Source of the DNA: Acidobacteriota bacterium
GTDB lineage: Bacteria; Acidobacteriota; Vicinamibacteria; Marinacidobacterales; Marinacidobacteraceae
Assembly (NCBI GenBank): GCA_009835985.1
Contig: VXWI01000086.1
Coordinates: 1 to 34,288, forward strand
DNA: 34,288 nucleotides
Direction: 5' to 3'
Below the pieces are notes generated by a model. The model was not told where the DNA came from. It did no database searches and saw only the letters and a program-made list of their open reading frames with translations. Shown here in pieces: positions 15,136 through 22,753 of the stretch (position 1 is its first letter; every line of letters starts with the position of its first letter). A program made the translations under genes and the position numbers.

Positions 15136-15609
15136 ATGAAACCGATCGACATCCGTCCTGACGAGGCGGCCGCCCGCCGGGCCCTCCTGCGCGCGGCGCT
15201 GCTCGAAGGCCGGGCGCGGACCCAGGCGGAGTTCGTCACCCATCTGGAGGCTCACGGCCACTCGGTCACCCAGTCCTGCGTGAGCCGGGACCTCCGGGAC
15301 ATCGGGGCGCGGAAGGAGGACGGCCGCTACCGGATCGCTCCCGAGCGGCGGTCCGAGCTTCCCGGACTCGCCGCCCTCATCGAGAGCTTCTCCCCGGCGG
15401 GACCGCACCTCGTCGTCGTCCGCACCCTTCCGGGGGGCGCCCAGCGGGTCGCGCACGCCATCGACACGGCGGCATGGCCGGAAACCGCCGGATCGGTGGG
15501 GGGCGACGACACCATCTTCGTCGCGTGCTACACCGAGGCGGGACAGCGGGGCATCCTGGAGCGGCTGCGGGCGGCCGTCAACCCGGAGCGTCCCGGAGGA
15601 ACCTCATGA
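15136..15609 (+). CDS. argR: Arginine repressor ArgR
   Basis: The 157-residue product has the ArgR layout. The N-terminal winged helix-turn-helix contains ARTQAEFVTHLEAHGHSVTQ and then SCVSRDLRDIGARKEDGRY, matching the VTQATVSRDI signature of the family. A C-terminal oligomerisation and arginine-binding domain contains GPHLVVVRTLPGGAQRVAHA, IDTAAWPETAGSVGGDDTIF and VAC. In the family a hexamer with bound arginine represses arginine genes. As the first gene of the operon it probably controls its own transcription together with argC-D-F'-B. It ends within the argC start (ATGATGA), so translation is coupled. The start ATG 15136 fits the family length. Confidence 0.88.
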   Translation: MKPIDIRPDEAAARRALLRAALLEGRARTQAEFVTHLEAHGHSVTQSCVSRDLRDIGARKEDGRYRIAPERRSELPGLAALIESFSPAGPHLVVVRTLPGGAQRVAHAIDTAAWPETAGSVGGDDTIFVACYTEAGQRGILERLRAAVNPERPGGTS

Positions 15610-16700
15610 TGGACGACAACGGACAGCTGCCGGTCGGAGCGCTGGTGCTCGGCGCCTCCGGCTACGTGGCCGGAGAACTGCTCCGCTGGATCGCCGGGCA
15701 CCCCGGCATGCGGCTGGCCGGCGCCGTCTCCGCGAGCCACGCGGGACTCCCGATCGCGGGATCCTTCCCCAACCTGGCGGCCAGCTTTCCGGGTGAGACC
15801 TTCGTCGCGCCAGCCGATCTTCCCGAAGCGCTGGACGCCGCCGCCGGGGAGCATTCCGGTCTCGCCGCGTTCTCCGCCGCGCCCCACAAGGCTTCGGCGC
15901 CGCAGGTGGCGGCGCTGCTCGCCGCTGCGGAGGCGATCGGCTGCGATCTGCCGGTGGTGGACCTGTCGGCCGACTTCCGCCACTCCGACCCGGCCCGCTA
16001 CCAGGAGATCTACGGGGTCCCCCATCCGGAACCGGACCTCCTCGCCGAGTTCTCCTGCGGGCTCCCGGAACTGGCGGGGGAGGACACCGGCGGAGGACCC
16101 GGGCGGGTCGCGCATCCCGGGTGTTTCGCCACCGCGGTCGCGCTCGCCGCCGCACCGCTCCGCCGCGCCGGTCTCGTGGAGCCCGAACTCCACGTCTCCG
16201 CGGTCACCGGCAGCACCGGATCGGGCGGCATGCCGAAGGAGACGACGCACCATCCGCTCCGGCACGCGAACCTCTTCGCCTACAAGCCGCTCCAGCACCG
16301 GCACGCCCCCGAAATGGAGGACCTGCTGGCGGCGCCGGGCGAGCGCCCGGCGCGGGTCCGCTTCGTCCCGCACTCCGGACCGTTCGCGCGCGGCATCCAC
16401 GCCACGGTCTTCGCGAAGAGCCGGTCGCCGCTGAGCGCCGCGAGTCTCGACGCGGCGTTCCGCGACTTCTACGCCGGGGCGCCCCTCGTCCGCATCGCCT
16501 CCGCGCCGCGGCTCAAGGAGGCCGTCGGCTCGGCGACCACCGTCGTGGGCGCCACCACCGACGGCGAGACCGTCGTCGCCTTCGCAGCGCTCGACAACCT
16601 CGGGAAGGGCGCCGCGAGCGGCGGCGTCCAGTGGATGAACCTGCTGCTCGGCTTCCCCGAGACCGCGGGACTCACCGTCCCCCCGCCCGCCTGGTTGTAG
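15606..16700 (+). CDS. argC: N-acyl-gamma-glutamyl-phosphate reductase ArgC
   Basis: This NADPH-dependent enzyme converts N-acylglutamyl phosphate to the semialdehyde, the third step of ornithine/arginine synthesis. The 364-residue protein has an N-terminal Rossmann motif (LVLGASGYVAGELLRW), the catalytic Cys in AHPGCFATA (Cys173), TGSTGSGGMPKETTHH, and the conserved His region GPFARGIHATVF. The C-terminus has DNLGKGAASGGVQWMNLLLG. GGAGGAA at 15596-15602 precedes ATG 15606 (ATG 15609 is equally possible). The gene overlaps argR. The subfamily cannot tell acetyl from succinyl substrates. Confidence 0.93.
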   Translation: MMDDNGQLPVGALVLGASGYVAGELLRWIAGHPGMRLAGAVSASHAGLPIAGSFPNLAASFPGETFVAPADLPEALDAAAGEHSGLAAFSAAPHKASAPQVAALLAAAEAIGCDLPVVDLSADFRHSDPARYQEIYGVPHPEPDLLAEFSCGLPELAGEDTGGGPGRVAHPGCFATAVALAAAPLRRAGLVEPELHVSAVTGSTGSGGMPKETTHHPLRHANLFAYKPLQHRHAPEMEDLLAAPGERPARVRFVPHSGPFARGIHATVFAKSRSPLSAASLDAAFRDFYAGAPLVRIASAPRLKEAVGSATTVVGATTDGETVVAFAALDNLGKGAASGGVQWMNLLLGFPETAGLTVPPPAWL

Positions 16701-16721
16701 CCCTCCTCGCTGGAAAGACAA

Positions 16722-17867
16722 ATGTCCGCAGAGTCCCCGGCGCTGTTCCCGGTCTACCCCCAGCTCTCCCTCGACGTGGTCTCGGGGGAAGGCGTCGTGC
16801 TGAAGACGGCGGACGGCCGCGAGCTCATCGACTTCTACGGCGGCCACGCGGTCGCCGGGCTCGGTTACCGTCACCCGGCGATCCTCCGTTGCCTCGAGGA
16901 GACGGCCACCCGTCTCTTCTTCCAGACCACCGCGATCCCGAGTCCCGAACGCGCCGCTGCCGGCGAGGCGTTGGTGGACTTCGCCCCCGACGGGCTCGAC
17001 CGCGCGTTCTTCGTGAGCAGCGGCGCCGAGGCCAACGAGAACGCCCTGCGGCTGGCTTTCCGCGCCCGCCCGGGACGGGACACCGTGGTGGCCCTCACCG
17101 GCGGCTTCCACGGCCGCACCGCTGCCGCTTCGGCAGCGACCGACGGCTCCGCGAAGTGGTATGCCTTCCCCGAGACCCCGTTCCGGGTGCGGACGGTGCC
17201 GCGGGAGGACGCGGCGGCGCTCGCCGCCGCGGTGGACTCCCGGGTCGCCGCCGTCATCATGGAGCCCGTTCTCGGGATGGCGGGCGCGGTGGACCTCTCG
17301 GACGGCTTTCTCCGGGCCGCGCGGGCGGCGTGCGACGCCGCCGGCGCGCTCCTCGTGTTCGACGAAGTGCAGTGCGGCATGGGCCGCAGCGGCAAGCCCT
17401 TCGCCTGCGAGTGGTCCGGGGTGCGTCCCGATGTGCTGACCACCGCCAAGGCGCTCGCCGGCGGTTTCCCGGCGGGGGCGGTGCTCGCCAGCGAGGAGCT
17501 CGCGGGCGGCCTGCCGATGGGGTCCTTCGGGACCACCTTCGGGGGCGGGCCGGTCGCCAGCGCACTGATCGCCACCGTCATCCGGGTGATCCGCGAGGAG
17601 GACCTCCTCGCCCGGGTGCGGCGGCTCTCGGAGCGGATCCGGAACGAAGCCGCCGTCGGCCCGGTCCGGCGGATCCAGGGCCGGGGCTTCCTGCTCGGGC
17701 TGGTCTGCTCCCGCCCCGCGAAGGAGGTGCGGGACGCACTCCTCGAGCGGGGCATCTTCTCGGGGACCTCGACCGATCCGGCGGCGCTCCGGCTGATGCC
17801 GCCGCTCGTGCTCGAGGACGAACACGTGGACGCACTGGTCGCGGCGCTTTCAGAGGTTCCCGCCTGA
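16722..17867 (+). CDS. argD: N-acylornithine aminotransferase ArgD
   Basis: A PLP-dependent class III aminotransferase of 381 aa that forms N-acylornithine from the semialdehyde with glutamate as donor. Visible hallmarks are DFYGGHAVAGLGYRHPAIL, SSGAEANENALRLAFRA, GGFHGRTAAA, the PLP-ring Asp in VFDEVQCGMGR (Asp214) and the Schiff-base Lys in TTAKALAGGFPAGAV (Lys243). TTFGGGPVASA is also conserved. It starts 21 bp after argC and is in the same operon. Confidence 0.92.
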   Translation: MSAESPALFPVYPQLSLDVVSGEGVVLKTADGRELIDFYGGHAVAGLGYRHPAILRCLEETATRLFFQTTAIPSPERAAAGEALVDFAPDGLDRAFFVSSGAEANENALRLAFRARPGRDTVVALTGGFHGRTAAASAATDGSAKWYAFPETPFRVRTVPREDAAALAAAVDSRVAAVIMEPVLGMAGAVDLSDGFLRAARAACDAAGALLVFDEVQCGMGRSGKPFACEWSGVRPDVLTTAKALAGGFPAGAVLASEELAGGLPMGSFGTTFGGGPVASALIATVIRVIREEDLLARVRRLSERIRNEAAVGPVRRIQGRGFLLGLVCSRPAKEVRDALLERGIFSGTSTDPAALRLMPPLVLEDEHVDALVAALSEVPA

Positions 17868-17964
17868 GGAAAGCAGCCTGTGATGAAACTGACGCGGCAG
17901 TCGAACGGCGATGCATCCCGGCTGAACCGGGCCGCTTCGCGACCCTCATCGTTGCGTTTCGGTC

Positions 17965-17983
17965 GGAATACACTCGGTATTCC
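17965..17983. promoter_or_regulatory. Inverted repeat between argD and argF'
   Basis: GGAATAC-actcg-GTATTCC has 7-bp perfect arms (17965-17971, 17977-17983), in the middle of the 194-bp argD-argF' gap, the largest gap inside the arginine operon. It is much less GC-rich than its surroundings. It may be an operator for an internal promoter, or a member of a different repeat family with only one copy in the window. Confidence 0.35.
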
Positions 17984-18061
17984 TCCCTCACGCGCCTTGT
18001 CAGCCGGGCGCCTCGCCGTTCTTGGTGCTCACGCCAGTTCCACCACAGGCTGCTAGCGGCG

Positions 18062-19060
18062 ATGCGCGAAGTCCACCGGCTCGAAGACCTGGGAGCGGGC
18101 GCGATCCGCGAGCTGGTCTCGCTTGCCGCCCGGCTCCGCGAGCGGCCCGAACCGCGGGCGCTCGAGGGAAAGGTGCTGGCGCTCCTGTTCCTGAATCCCT
18201 CGCTGCGGACCCAGGCGTCCTTCCAGGCGGCGATGTCCCGGCTCGGCGGCGGCTCGTTCGTGATCGCCCCGGACCGGTTCATCCACAAGCTGGAGTTCGA
18301 CCCGGACGCCGTCATGGACGGGGCGACCGCCGAGAACATCGCCGAGGCGGTACCCGTGCTCGCGTCCTACGGCGACGCCCTCGGGGTGCGGGCTTTCGCC
18401 GCGCAGCGCGATCTCGCGGCGGACCTCGCGGACGAGCGCTTCGAGCTGATCCGGGGGCTCTGCGGCAAGCCGTTCCTCAACATGGAGTCGGCGGCGCGTC
18501 ATCCCTGCCAGTCGCTGGCCGACTGGCGGACGCTGGACGATCTCGGGGTTCCGGCGTCGGGCGGTCGCCTGGTGCTCTCCTGGACCCAGCATCCGCATCC
18601 CCTGCCCCTCGCGGTGGCCTCCGACACCCTGCGGATGGCGGCGATGCGGGGCATGGAGGTGACGGTGGCGCGGCCCGAGGGCTACGAGCTGCCGGAGAGC
18701 GTGATGGCGCAGGCGGGCCGGTTGGCTTCGGCCTCGGGAGGTTCGGTGCGCGAGAGCGACGATCCCGCCGAGGCGATGGAGGGCGCCCACGCGCTCTACG
18801 CCAAGTCGTGGGCCTCGACGCGCCACTACGGCGACCCCGAAGCGGACCTCGCGCTGCGGGCGGGGCTGTCGGGCTGGACGGTGGACGAGAGGTGGTTCTC
18901 CGGCGCCCGGACCGACTGCCGGTTTCTCCACTGCCTGCCGGTGCGCCGGGGCGTCGTGGTGGCCGGAGCGGTGCTGGACGGGCCGCGGAGCGCCGTGGTC
19001 GGACAGGCCGAGAACCGCATGTGGGCGCAGATGGCGGCGCTCCACCGGATGCTGTCGTGA
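18062..19060 (+). CDS. argF': N-acylornithine carbamoyltransferase (ArgF' type)
   Basis: The 332-residue product is an aspartate/ornithine carbamoyltransferase-fold enzyme of the N-acetyl/N-succinyl-ornithine branch known from Xanthomonas and Bacteroides, which makes N-acylcitrulline from carbamoyl phosphate. The carbamoyl-phosphate loop is FLNPSLRTQASFQ (Ser47-Leu-Arg-Thr50). The acylornithine-type landmarks are KLEFDPDAVMDG, IGVRAFA-like GVRAFAAQRD, ARHPCQSLADWRTL, the Pro-rich loop SWTQHPHPLPLAVASD, YAKSWAS and FLHCLPVRRGVVV. At the residue reported to set acyl specificity (Glu92 in Xanthomonas, Pro90 in Bacteroides fragilis), alignment by eye gives Ala90 (MDGATAEN), so the substrate is left open. 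The start ATG 18062 fits the family; no good Shine-Dalgarno. It overlaps the argB GTG by 4 bp. Confidence 0.88.
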   Translation: MREVHRLEDLGAGAIRELVSLAARLRERPEPRALEGKVLALLFLNPSLRTQASFQAAMSRLGGGSFVIAPDRFIHKLEFDPDAVMDGATAENIAEAVPVLASYGDALGVRAFAAQRDLAADLADERFELIRGLCGKPFLNMESAARHPCQSLADWRTLDDLGVPASGGRLVLSWTQHPHPLPLAVASDTLRMAAMRGMEVTVARPEGYELPESVMAQAGRLASASGGSVRESDDPAEAMEGAHALYAKSWASTRHYGDPEADLALRAGLSGWTVDERWFSGARTDCRFLHCLPVRRGVVVAGAVLDGPRSAVVGQAENRMWAQMAALHRMLS

Positions 19061-20046
19061 GTAGCTTGGAGCGCCGGTCTCCAGACCGGCATCGCAGCCC
19101 GGCAGGGCTGCGAAAAGACAATCAGATCCGGATCCGGGCGCTCCGGCACGCGGCGCCGTATCTGAAACGCTTCGGCGGGAAGACCTTCGTCATCAAGACC
19201 GGCGGCGCGGCGGTCGCCGCGGAGGAGAGCATCCGCGACCTCGTGGAGCAGGTGGCGCTCCTCTTCGAGTTCGGCATCCGGGTGGTACTCGTCCACGGCG
19301 GCGGCCCCCAGTCCACGGAGCTGTCGCAGAAGCTCGGGGTCCGCACCCGCTTCGTGGGGGGACGCCGGGTCACCGACTCGGAGGCGCTCCGGGTCACCAC
19401 CATGGTCCTGAACGGCGAGATCAACACCCGCATCCTCGCCGCCTGCCGTGACTTCGACCTCCCCGCGATCGGGATCTCCGGGGTGGACGCGGGCCTCATC
19501 CGGGCGCACCGCCGGCCGCCGGTGAAGGTGAAGGAGGGGGCCGCGGAGGAGACCGTGGACTACGGCTACGTCGGGGACATCGACCGCGTGGACAGCGGGC
19601 TCCTCGAGCGGCTGCTCGGCATCGGGGCGTTGCCGGTGGTGAGCCCCATCTCGGCGGACGAGGCCGGGACGCTGCTGAACATCAACGCCGACACCGTCGC
19701 GTCGGCGCTCGCGGTGGCGCTCGGGGCCGAGAAGCTCATCCTGCTCGGGGAAGCGCCGGGGCTGCTGGGGGACCCGGAGGACCCGGGGAGCGTGGTGTCG
19801 TTCCTGGACCTCGCCGGGCTCGCGGAAATGAAGGACTCCGGGGCGATCCGCACCGGGATGCTCCCGAAGGCGCTCTGCGTCCGGAGGGCCCTCGAAGCGG
19901 GGGTCGCCCGGGCCCACGTGCTGCCGGCGGGGATGCCCGACAGCCTGCTGCTGGAGATCTTCACCCCCGAGGGCTGCGGCACGCTGGTGGTCCCGGACCT
20001 CGACGGCCTGTCCGAGGCGGAGCGCACCCTCCGCAGCGGCACGTAG
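19057..20046 (+). CDS. argB: N-acylglutamate kinase ArgB
   Basis: This amino-acid-kinase-fold enzyme phosphorylates N-acylglutamate, the second arginine step and usual feedback point. Visible are FVIKTGGAAV (catalytic Lys), VLVHGGGPQ, RFVGGRRVTDSEAL, NGEINTRIL, ISADEAGTLLNINADTVASA and SGAIRTGMLPKAL. The conserved fold starts at about ALRHAAPYLKRFGGKTFVIK. The only usable in-frame starts are GTG 19057 (overlapping the argF' stop) and TTG 19066; no ATG/GTG/TTG lies between the repeat and the conserved core. The first 20 or so residues (VSSLERRSPDRHRSPAGLRK) are therefore encoded by repeat copy 1. The 329-aa product is longer than the usual 260-300. The N-terminal helix matters for hexamers in arginine-sensitive family members, so this segment could affect regulation. 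Confidence 0.88.
   Translation: MSSLERRSPDRHRSPAGLRKDNQIRIRALRHAAPYLKRFGGKTFVIKTGGAAVAAEESIRDLVEQVALLFEFGIRVVLVHGGGPQSTELSQKLGVRTRFVGGRRVTDSEALRVTTMVLNGEINTRILAACRDFDLPAIGISGVDAGLIRAHRRPPVKVKEGAAEETVDYGYVGDIDRVDSGLLERLLGIGALPVVSPISADEAGTLLNINADTVASALAVALGAEKLILLGEAPGLLGDPEDPGSVVSFLDLAGLAEMKDSGAIRTGMLPKALCVRRALEAGVARAHVLPAGMPDSLLLEIFTPEGCGTLVVPDLDGLSEAERTLRSGT
19065..19115 (+). repeat. Double-hairpin repeat, copy 1 (inside 5' end of argB)
   Basis: CTTGGAGCGCCGG begins the copy. Its first stem is GCCGGTCT-cc-AGACCGGC and its second GCAGCCC-ggca-GGGCTGC, and it ends with GCGAAAA. Both stems differ from other copies but remain fully paired. GTAG (19061-19064) directly precedes it. It lies within the argB reading frame. 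Confidence 0.85.
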
Positions 20047-20047
20047 G

Positions 20048-20091
20048 CTTGGAACGCCGGCTTTAGCCGGCACAGCGGCGCTCCGCGCCGC
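20048..20091 (+). repeat. Double-hairpin repeat, copy 2 (after argB)
   Basis: CTTGGAACGCCGG start; first stem GCCGGCT-tt-AGCCGGC, second stem GCGGCGC-tcc-GCGCCGC. It lies right after the argB TAG stop (GTAG 20043-20046) between the converging argB and esterase genes, so it may act as a transcript 3'-end structure for both. Confidence 0.8.
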
Positions 20092-20146
20092 GCACGACAC
20101 AACCCGAACCTGCGCCGGTGGCCGGCTCGCGCGGTCCGTGCATTCC

Positions 20147-21886
20147 TCAATACCGCCAGCTCGACGTGTCCGCCCCCGCCGGCGCGCTGACCCGGATCCG
20201 CTCCACGATCCGCGGCGCGAACATCTGGATGTAGCGCAGCCGGGAGAACCCGTTCCCGCGGGTGTGGTCGCCGTTCCAGCAGTGCTCGTCGCCGTCCCCG
20301 TAATCGACTTCCCCGCCGTAGGGGGGATCGGTGGTGGACTCCAGGAACTCCTCGGTCAGCTCCACCGCGTTGTTCAGGTAGTAGTTGTCCATGTCGCCGA
20401 CGTAGATGTGGAGCTTGCCGGCGAGCCGGGGCCCGAGCGTCTCCCAGTCCCGTTGCAGGATGTGGCTGAGGTCGTAGTTCTCCCGCCAGTGGGCGGCCAC
20501 CTCGGGGTCGATCTCGCCGGTGACCTTGTCCCAGATGCGGCGCGGATACCCGTCTTCGCCGACCGGTGAGTAGACCGCCTCCCACACGTCCCACTGCTGG
20601 CCCGAGCGGGTGCGGGTCCCGAGGACCAGCTCCCGGTGGTTCATCTCCTCGAGGGTTGACGCGACGTGTCCCTTGCCGTCCCGGCGCCCGGGCCGGGCGG
20701 TCCGCTTGAAGCGGCTGTCGAGGTAGTAGGCGTTCTGGTCCTCATAGAGGTTGACCACGGTGAAGGCCCGGAAGTCGATGGGGTCGGGACAGGCGACCCA
20801 GGCCCCGTTGTAGTCGTCCGGGTAGAGCACCTGCGCGGCCATGGACTCCCAGCCCCCGGTGGAGCCGCCGTAGAGGAAGCGCGACCACCCCTCCCCGAGT
20901 CCGCGGAACCGGCGCTCGATCTCGGGGACGAGCTCGTAGGTGATGGCGTCGCCATAGGGGCCGAGGTTCTCGGAGTTCACCGCGTAGGAGTCGTCGTAGT
21001 AGGGATTCGGGTGCTGGACCTCCACCACCAGCATCCGGGGGAAGTCGTCGCTCGTCCAGTCCTGGTAGAGCTGCCAGGCGTGTTCCTCCTGGATCCGGTT
21101 GTAGCAGTCGAGGTCGAACCGGGCGGAGTACTCGCACTCGAGGTCCGGGTTGGGCGGCTCCTCCCGCCAGCCGCCGAAGGTGTAGGGGAAGTGGCCGTGG
21201 TGGATGGCGATGGGGTAGCGCGCTTCGGGGTTTTCGTCGAAGCCGTGCGGGATGAGCACCCAGGCCCCGAGTTCGGTGGGCGTCCCCCAGAACTCGGTGA
21301 GGAGGTCGCTCTGGATCTTCACGTGCTTCACGTACTCCGACTCCGGGGGCATCGGCAGCGGGGGAATCTCCTGGTCGAGGACGACGTCGATGGCGGCTGC
21401 GCCGCCCGGGCCCAGGGAAATCGCCTGCGGGGTGGAGTAGAGGTTGCCGGGCTTGCGGTTCCACACCTGTCCCTCGCCGCGGTCGGGCGGCAGCTTCACG
21501 ACGTGTCCGTCGGCGCGCTCGTAGGTCTGGTAGCGGTTCAGGAGCGCCTGGACCCGGTACTCCCCGGCGGGGACCTCAGCCAGGCTGCGGATCGGGTAGC
21601 CGAACGCGCCGCCGTCCACGGTGACCGCTTCACCCGGCGCCCACCCTTCGACATCCACACCGAAGGCGAGCTGGCTGTCCGGGCCGTCCACGATCTGGAA
21701 GCGGGGCTCCGCGGCGTCGTCCTGGGAGAGCATCAGGACCAGCCGGCCGTCGAGCGGCTCGGAGCTGCGGTCGGCCGGGAAGGTCACCGAGAAGGTGGGG
21801 CCGCCGGGTCCGGAACAGCCGAACGCGGCGAGCGCGGCGATGAGAACGAGCGGCCGGGCCGCGGTGAGTGGCTTGGCGTTGCGCAT
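20147..21886 (-). CDS. Exported lipoprotein esterase (alpha/beta hydrolase, esterase-D type)
   Basis: The 579-residue product has a signal peptide ending in a lipobox-like AFGC (Cys24), so it is probably an anchored lipoprotein. After a beta-rich N-terminal half (about 30-190) comes an alpha/beta-hydrolase domain: GAWVLIPHGFDENPEARYPI, then HHGHFPYTFGGW. LVPEIERRFR precedes the nucleophile elbow YGGSTGGWES (Ser342). The end contains GDMDNYYLNN and CWNGDHTRGN, the likely Asp/His region. This matches the enterochelin esterase/esterase-D family by pattern; the substrate is unknown. A Cys-rich insert (LECEYSARFDLDCYNR) suggests a disulfide. It is transcribed toward argB. Its 5' side carries three repeat copies that separate it from the upstream phosphatase-like gene. 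Confidence 0.8.
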   Translation of the reverse strand: MRNAKPLTAARPLVLIAALAAFGCSGPGGPTFSVTFPADRSSEPLDGRLVLMLSQDDAAEPRFQIVDGPDSQLAFGVDVEGWAPGEAVTVDGGAFGYPIRSLAEVPAGEYRVQALLNRYQTYERADGHVVKLPPDRGEGQVWNRKPGNLYSTPQAISLGPGGAAAIDVVLDQEIPPLPMPPESEYVKHVKIQSDLLTEFWGTPTELGAWVLIPHGFDENPEARYPIAIHHGHFPYTFGGWREEPPNPDLECEYSARFDLDCYNRIQEEHAWQLYQDWTSDDFPRMLVVEVQHPNPYYDDSYAVNSENLGPYGDAITYELVPEIERRFRGLGEGWSRFLYGGSTGGWESMAAQVLYPDDYNGAWVACPDPIDFRAFTVVNLYEDQNAYYLDSRFKRTARPGRRDGKGHVASTLEEMNHRELVLGTRTRSGQQWDVWEAVYSPVGEDGYPRRIWDKVTGEIDPEVAAHWRENYDLSHILQRDWETLGPRLAGKLHIYVGDMDNYYLNNAVELTEEFLESTTDPPYGGEVDYGDGDEHCWNGDHTRGNGFSRLRYIQMFAPRIVERIRVSAPAGADTSSWRY

Positions 21887-21948
21887 GGGAGGCTCCCTTC
21901 ACCGGGATTCCGGTGTGTCGGGGGATTGTGCCAGCGAGGGAGGGACCG

Positions 21949-21999
21949 CTCGGAGCGCCGGCCTCCGGCCGGCATCGCGGCCGAAGGCCGCGAAACGCG
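21949..21999 (+). repeat. Double-hairpin repeat, copy 3
   Basis: Starts CTCGGAGCGCCGG; first stem GCCGGCC-tcc-GGCCGGC, second GCGGCC-gaa-GGCCGC, then GCGAAAC. The 51 bp are identical to copy 4, which starts 57 bp later. Confidence 0.9.
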
Positions 22000-22005
22000 G
22001 CGTCG

Positions 22006-22056
22006 CTCGGAGCGCCGGCCTCCGGCCGGCATCGCGGCCGAAGGCCGCGAAACGCG
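22006..22056 (+). repeat. Double-hairpin repeat, copy 4
   Basis: Exact 51-bp duplicate of copy 3, separated from it by GCGTCG. Lies between the esterase start and the phosphatase-like gene stop. Confidence 0.9.
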
Positions 22057-22103
22057 CGCCGCTGCCGGGGAAGACAGCGTAAACCCAATCCGAGATGGGA
22101 ATA

Positions 22104-22174
22104 TGCGGTTACGCCTCGCTGCGCGCCCCCACCGGGAGGACTGGGGCGATGCCGGCCGGAGGCCGGCGCTCCGA
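22104..22174 (-). repeat. Double-hairpin repeat, copy 5 (long subtype, inverted)
   Basis: On the minus strand the first stem is the common GCCGGCC-tcc-GGCCGGC. The second is the longer GCCCC...GGGGC with a 12-nt loop. It is identical over 63 bp (22112-22174) to the copy at the right window edge, in opposite orientation. It starts 7 bp after the stop of the phosphatase-like gene. Confidence 0.88.
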
Positions 22175-22180
22175 CCCCGC

Positions 22181-22723
22181 CTAGCCGCCGAACTTGTCCT
22201 TTGCCGCGGTGATGAAGGCCGGCCACTGGGGAGTAGACGGGTTGTTCTCCGGGTCCCAGACCTTGAGGACGTCCTGCCAGGCCTCGTCTGCGGACATCCC
22301 CCTCCGCAGCGTCCGGTAGAGGTACACGAAGACCGAGACGCGCATGTTGGCGAAGCAGTGGACGTACACGTTCCGGTCCTCGTTGGCCTCCATCACGTCG
22401 AAGAACAGCTCGAGGTCCCGGAGCGAGGGGTCCTGCCAGTCCACCGGAATCTGGATATAGGTCATCCCCGCCTGCGTCACCCGGAAGCCCTCTTCGTAGT
22501 TCCGCTCCCAGCGGGCGGGCGCGAGGTTCACCACCACGTCGAAGCCGGCGGCGTCCACCGCCTCGATGTCGTCGAGGGAGATCTGGCCGGAGGTCGAGAG
22601 CCGGTCGGAGATCTCGACGAAGTTGTAGACCCCGGAGAAGTCCGGTTCCTGGGCCGCGCCGGCGGCCGGAATGGTGAGGGCGACGGTGATCAGGGCCGCC
22701 GCGAAGCGCTTGTTTGAGGACAT
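22181..22723 (-). CDS. Exported tyrosine-phosphatase-like protein with CX4R loop
   Basis: The 180-residue protein has a signal peptide (FAAALITVALTIPAAGAAQ, cleavage near 25) and one small domain with the order of a dual-specificity/DUF442-like phosphatase. GVYNFVEISDRLSTSGQISL (start of fold), FDVVVNLAPA and YIQIPVDWQDPSLRDLELF precede VYVHCFANMRVSVFVYL. The active-site loop is His122-Cys123-x4-Arg128, one residue shorter than the classical HCX5R; I recall related CxANxR loops in this subfamily. If active it would be a periplasmic Cys-dependent phosphatase, but catalysis is unproven. It starts 30 bp from the gamma-glutamyltransferase stop, so both are probably co-transcribed on the minus strand. 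Confidence 0.75.
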   Translation of the reverse strand: MSSNKRFAAALITVALTIPAAGAAQEPDFSGVYNFVEISDRLSTSGQISLDDIEAVDAAGFDVVVNLAPARWERNYEEGFRVTQAGMTYIQIPVDWQDPSLRDLELFFDVMEANEDRNVYVHCFANMRVSVFVYLYRTLRRGMSADEAWQDVLKVWDPENNPSTPQWPAFITAAKDKFGG

Positions 22724-22753
22724 CGAGGTTCCTCCCCTTCCCGATGACGGGAG

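Noticed and set aside
15528-17825. 765-codon minus-strand open frame
   Set aside because: Antisense to argC-argD, which have clear catalytic motifs.
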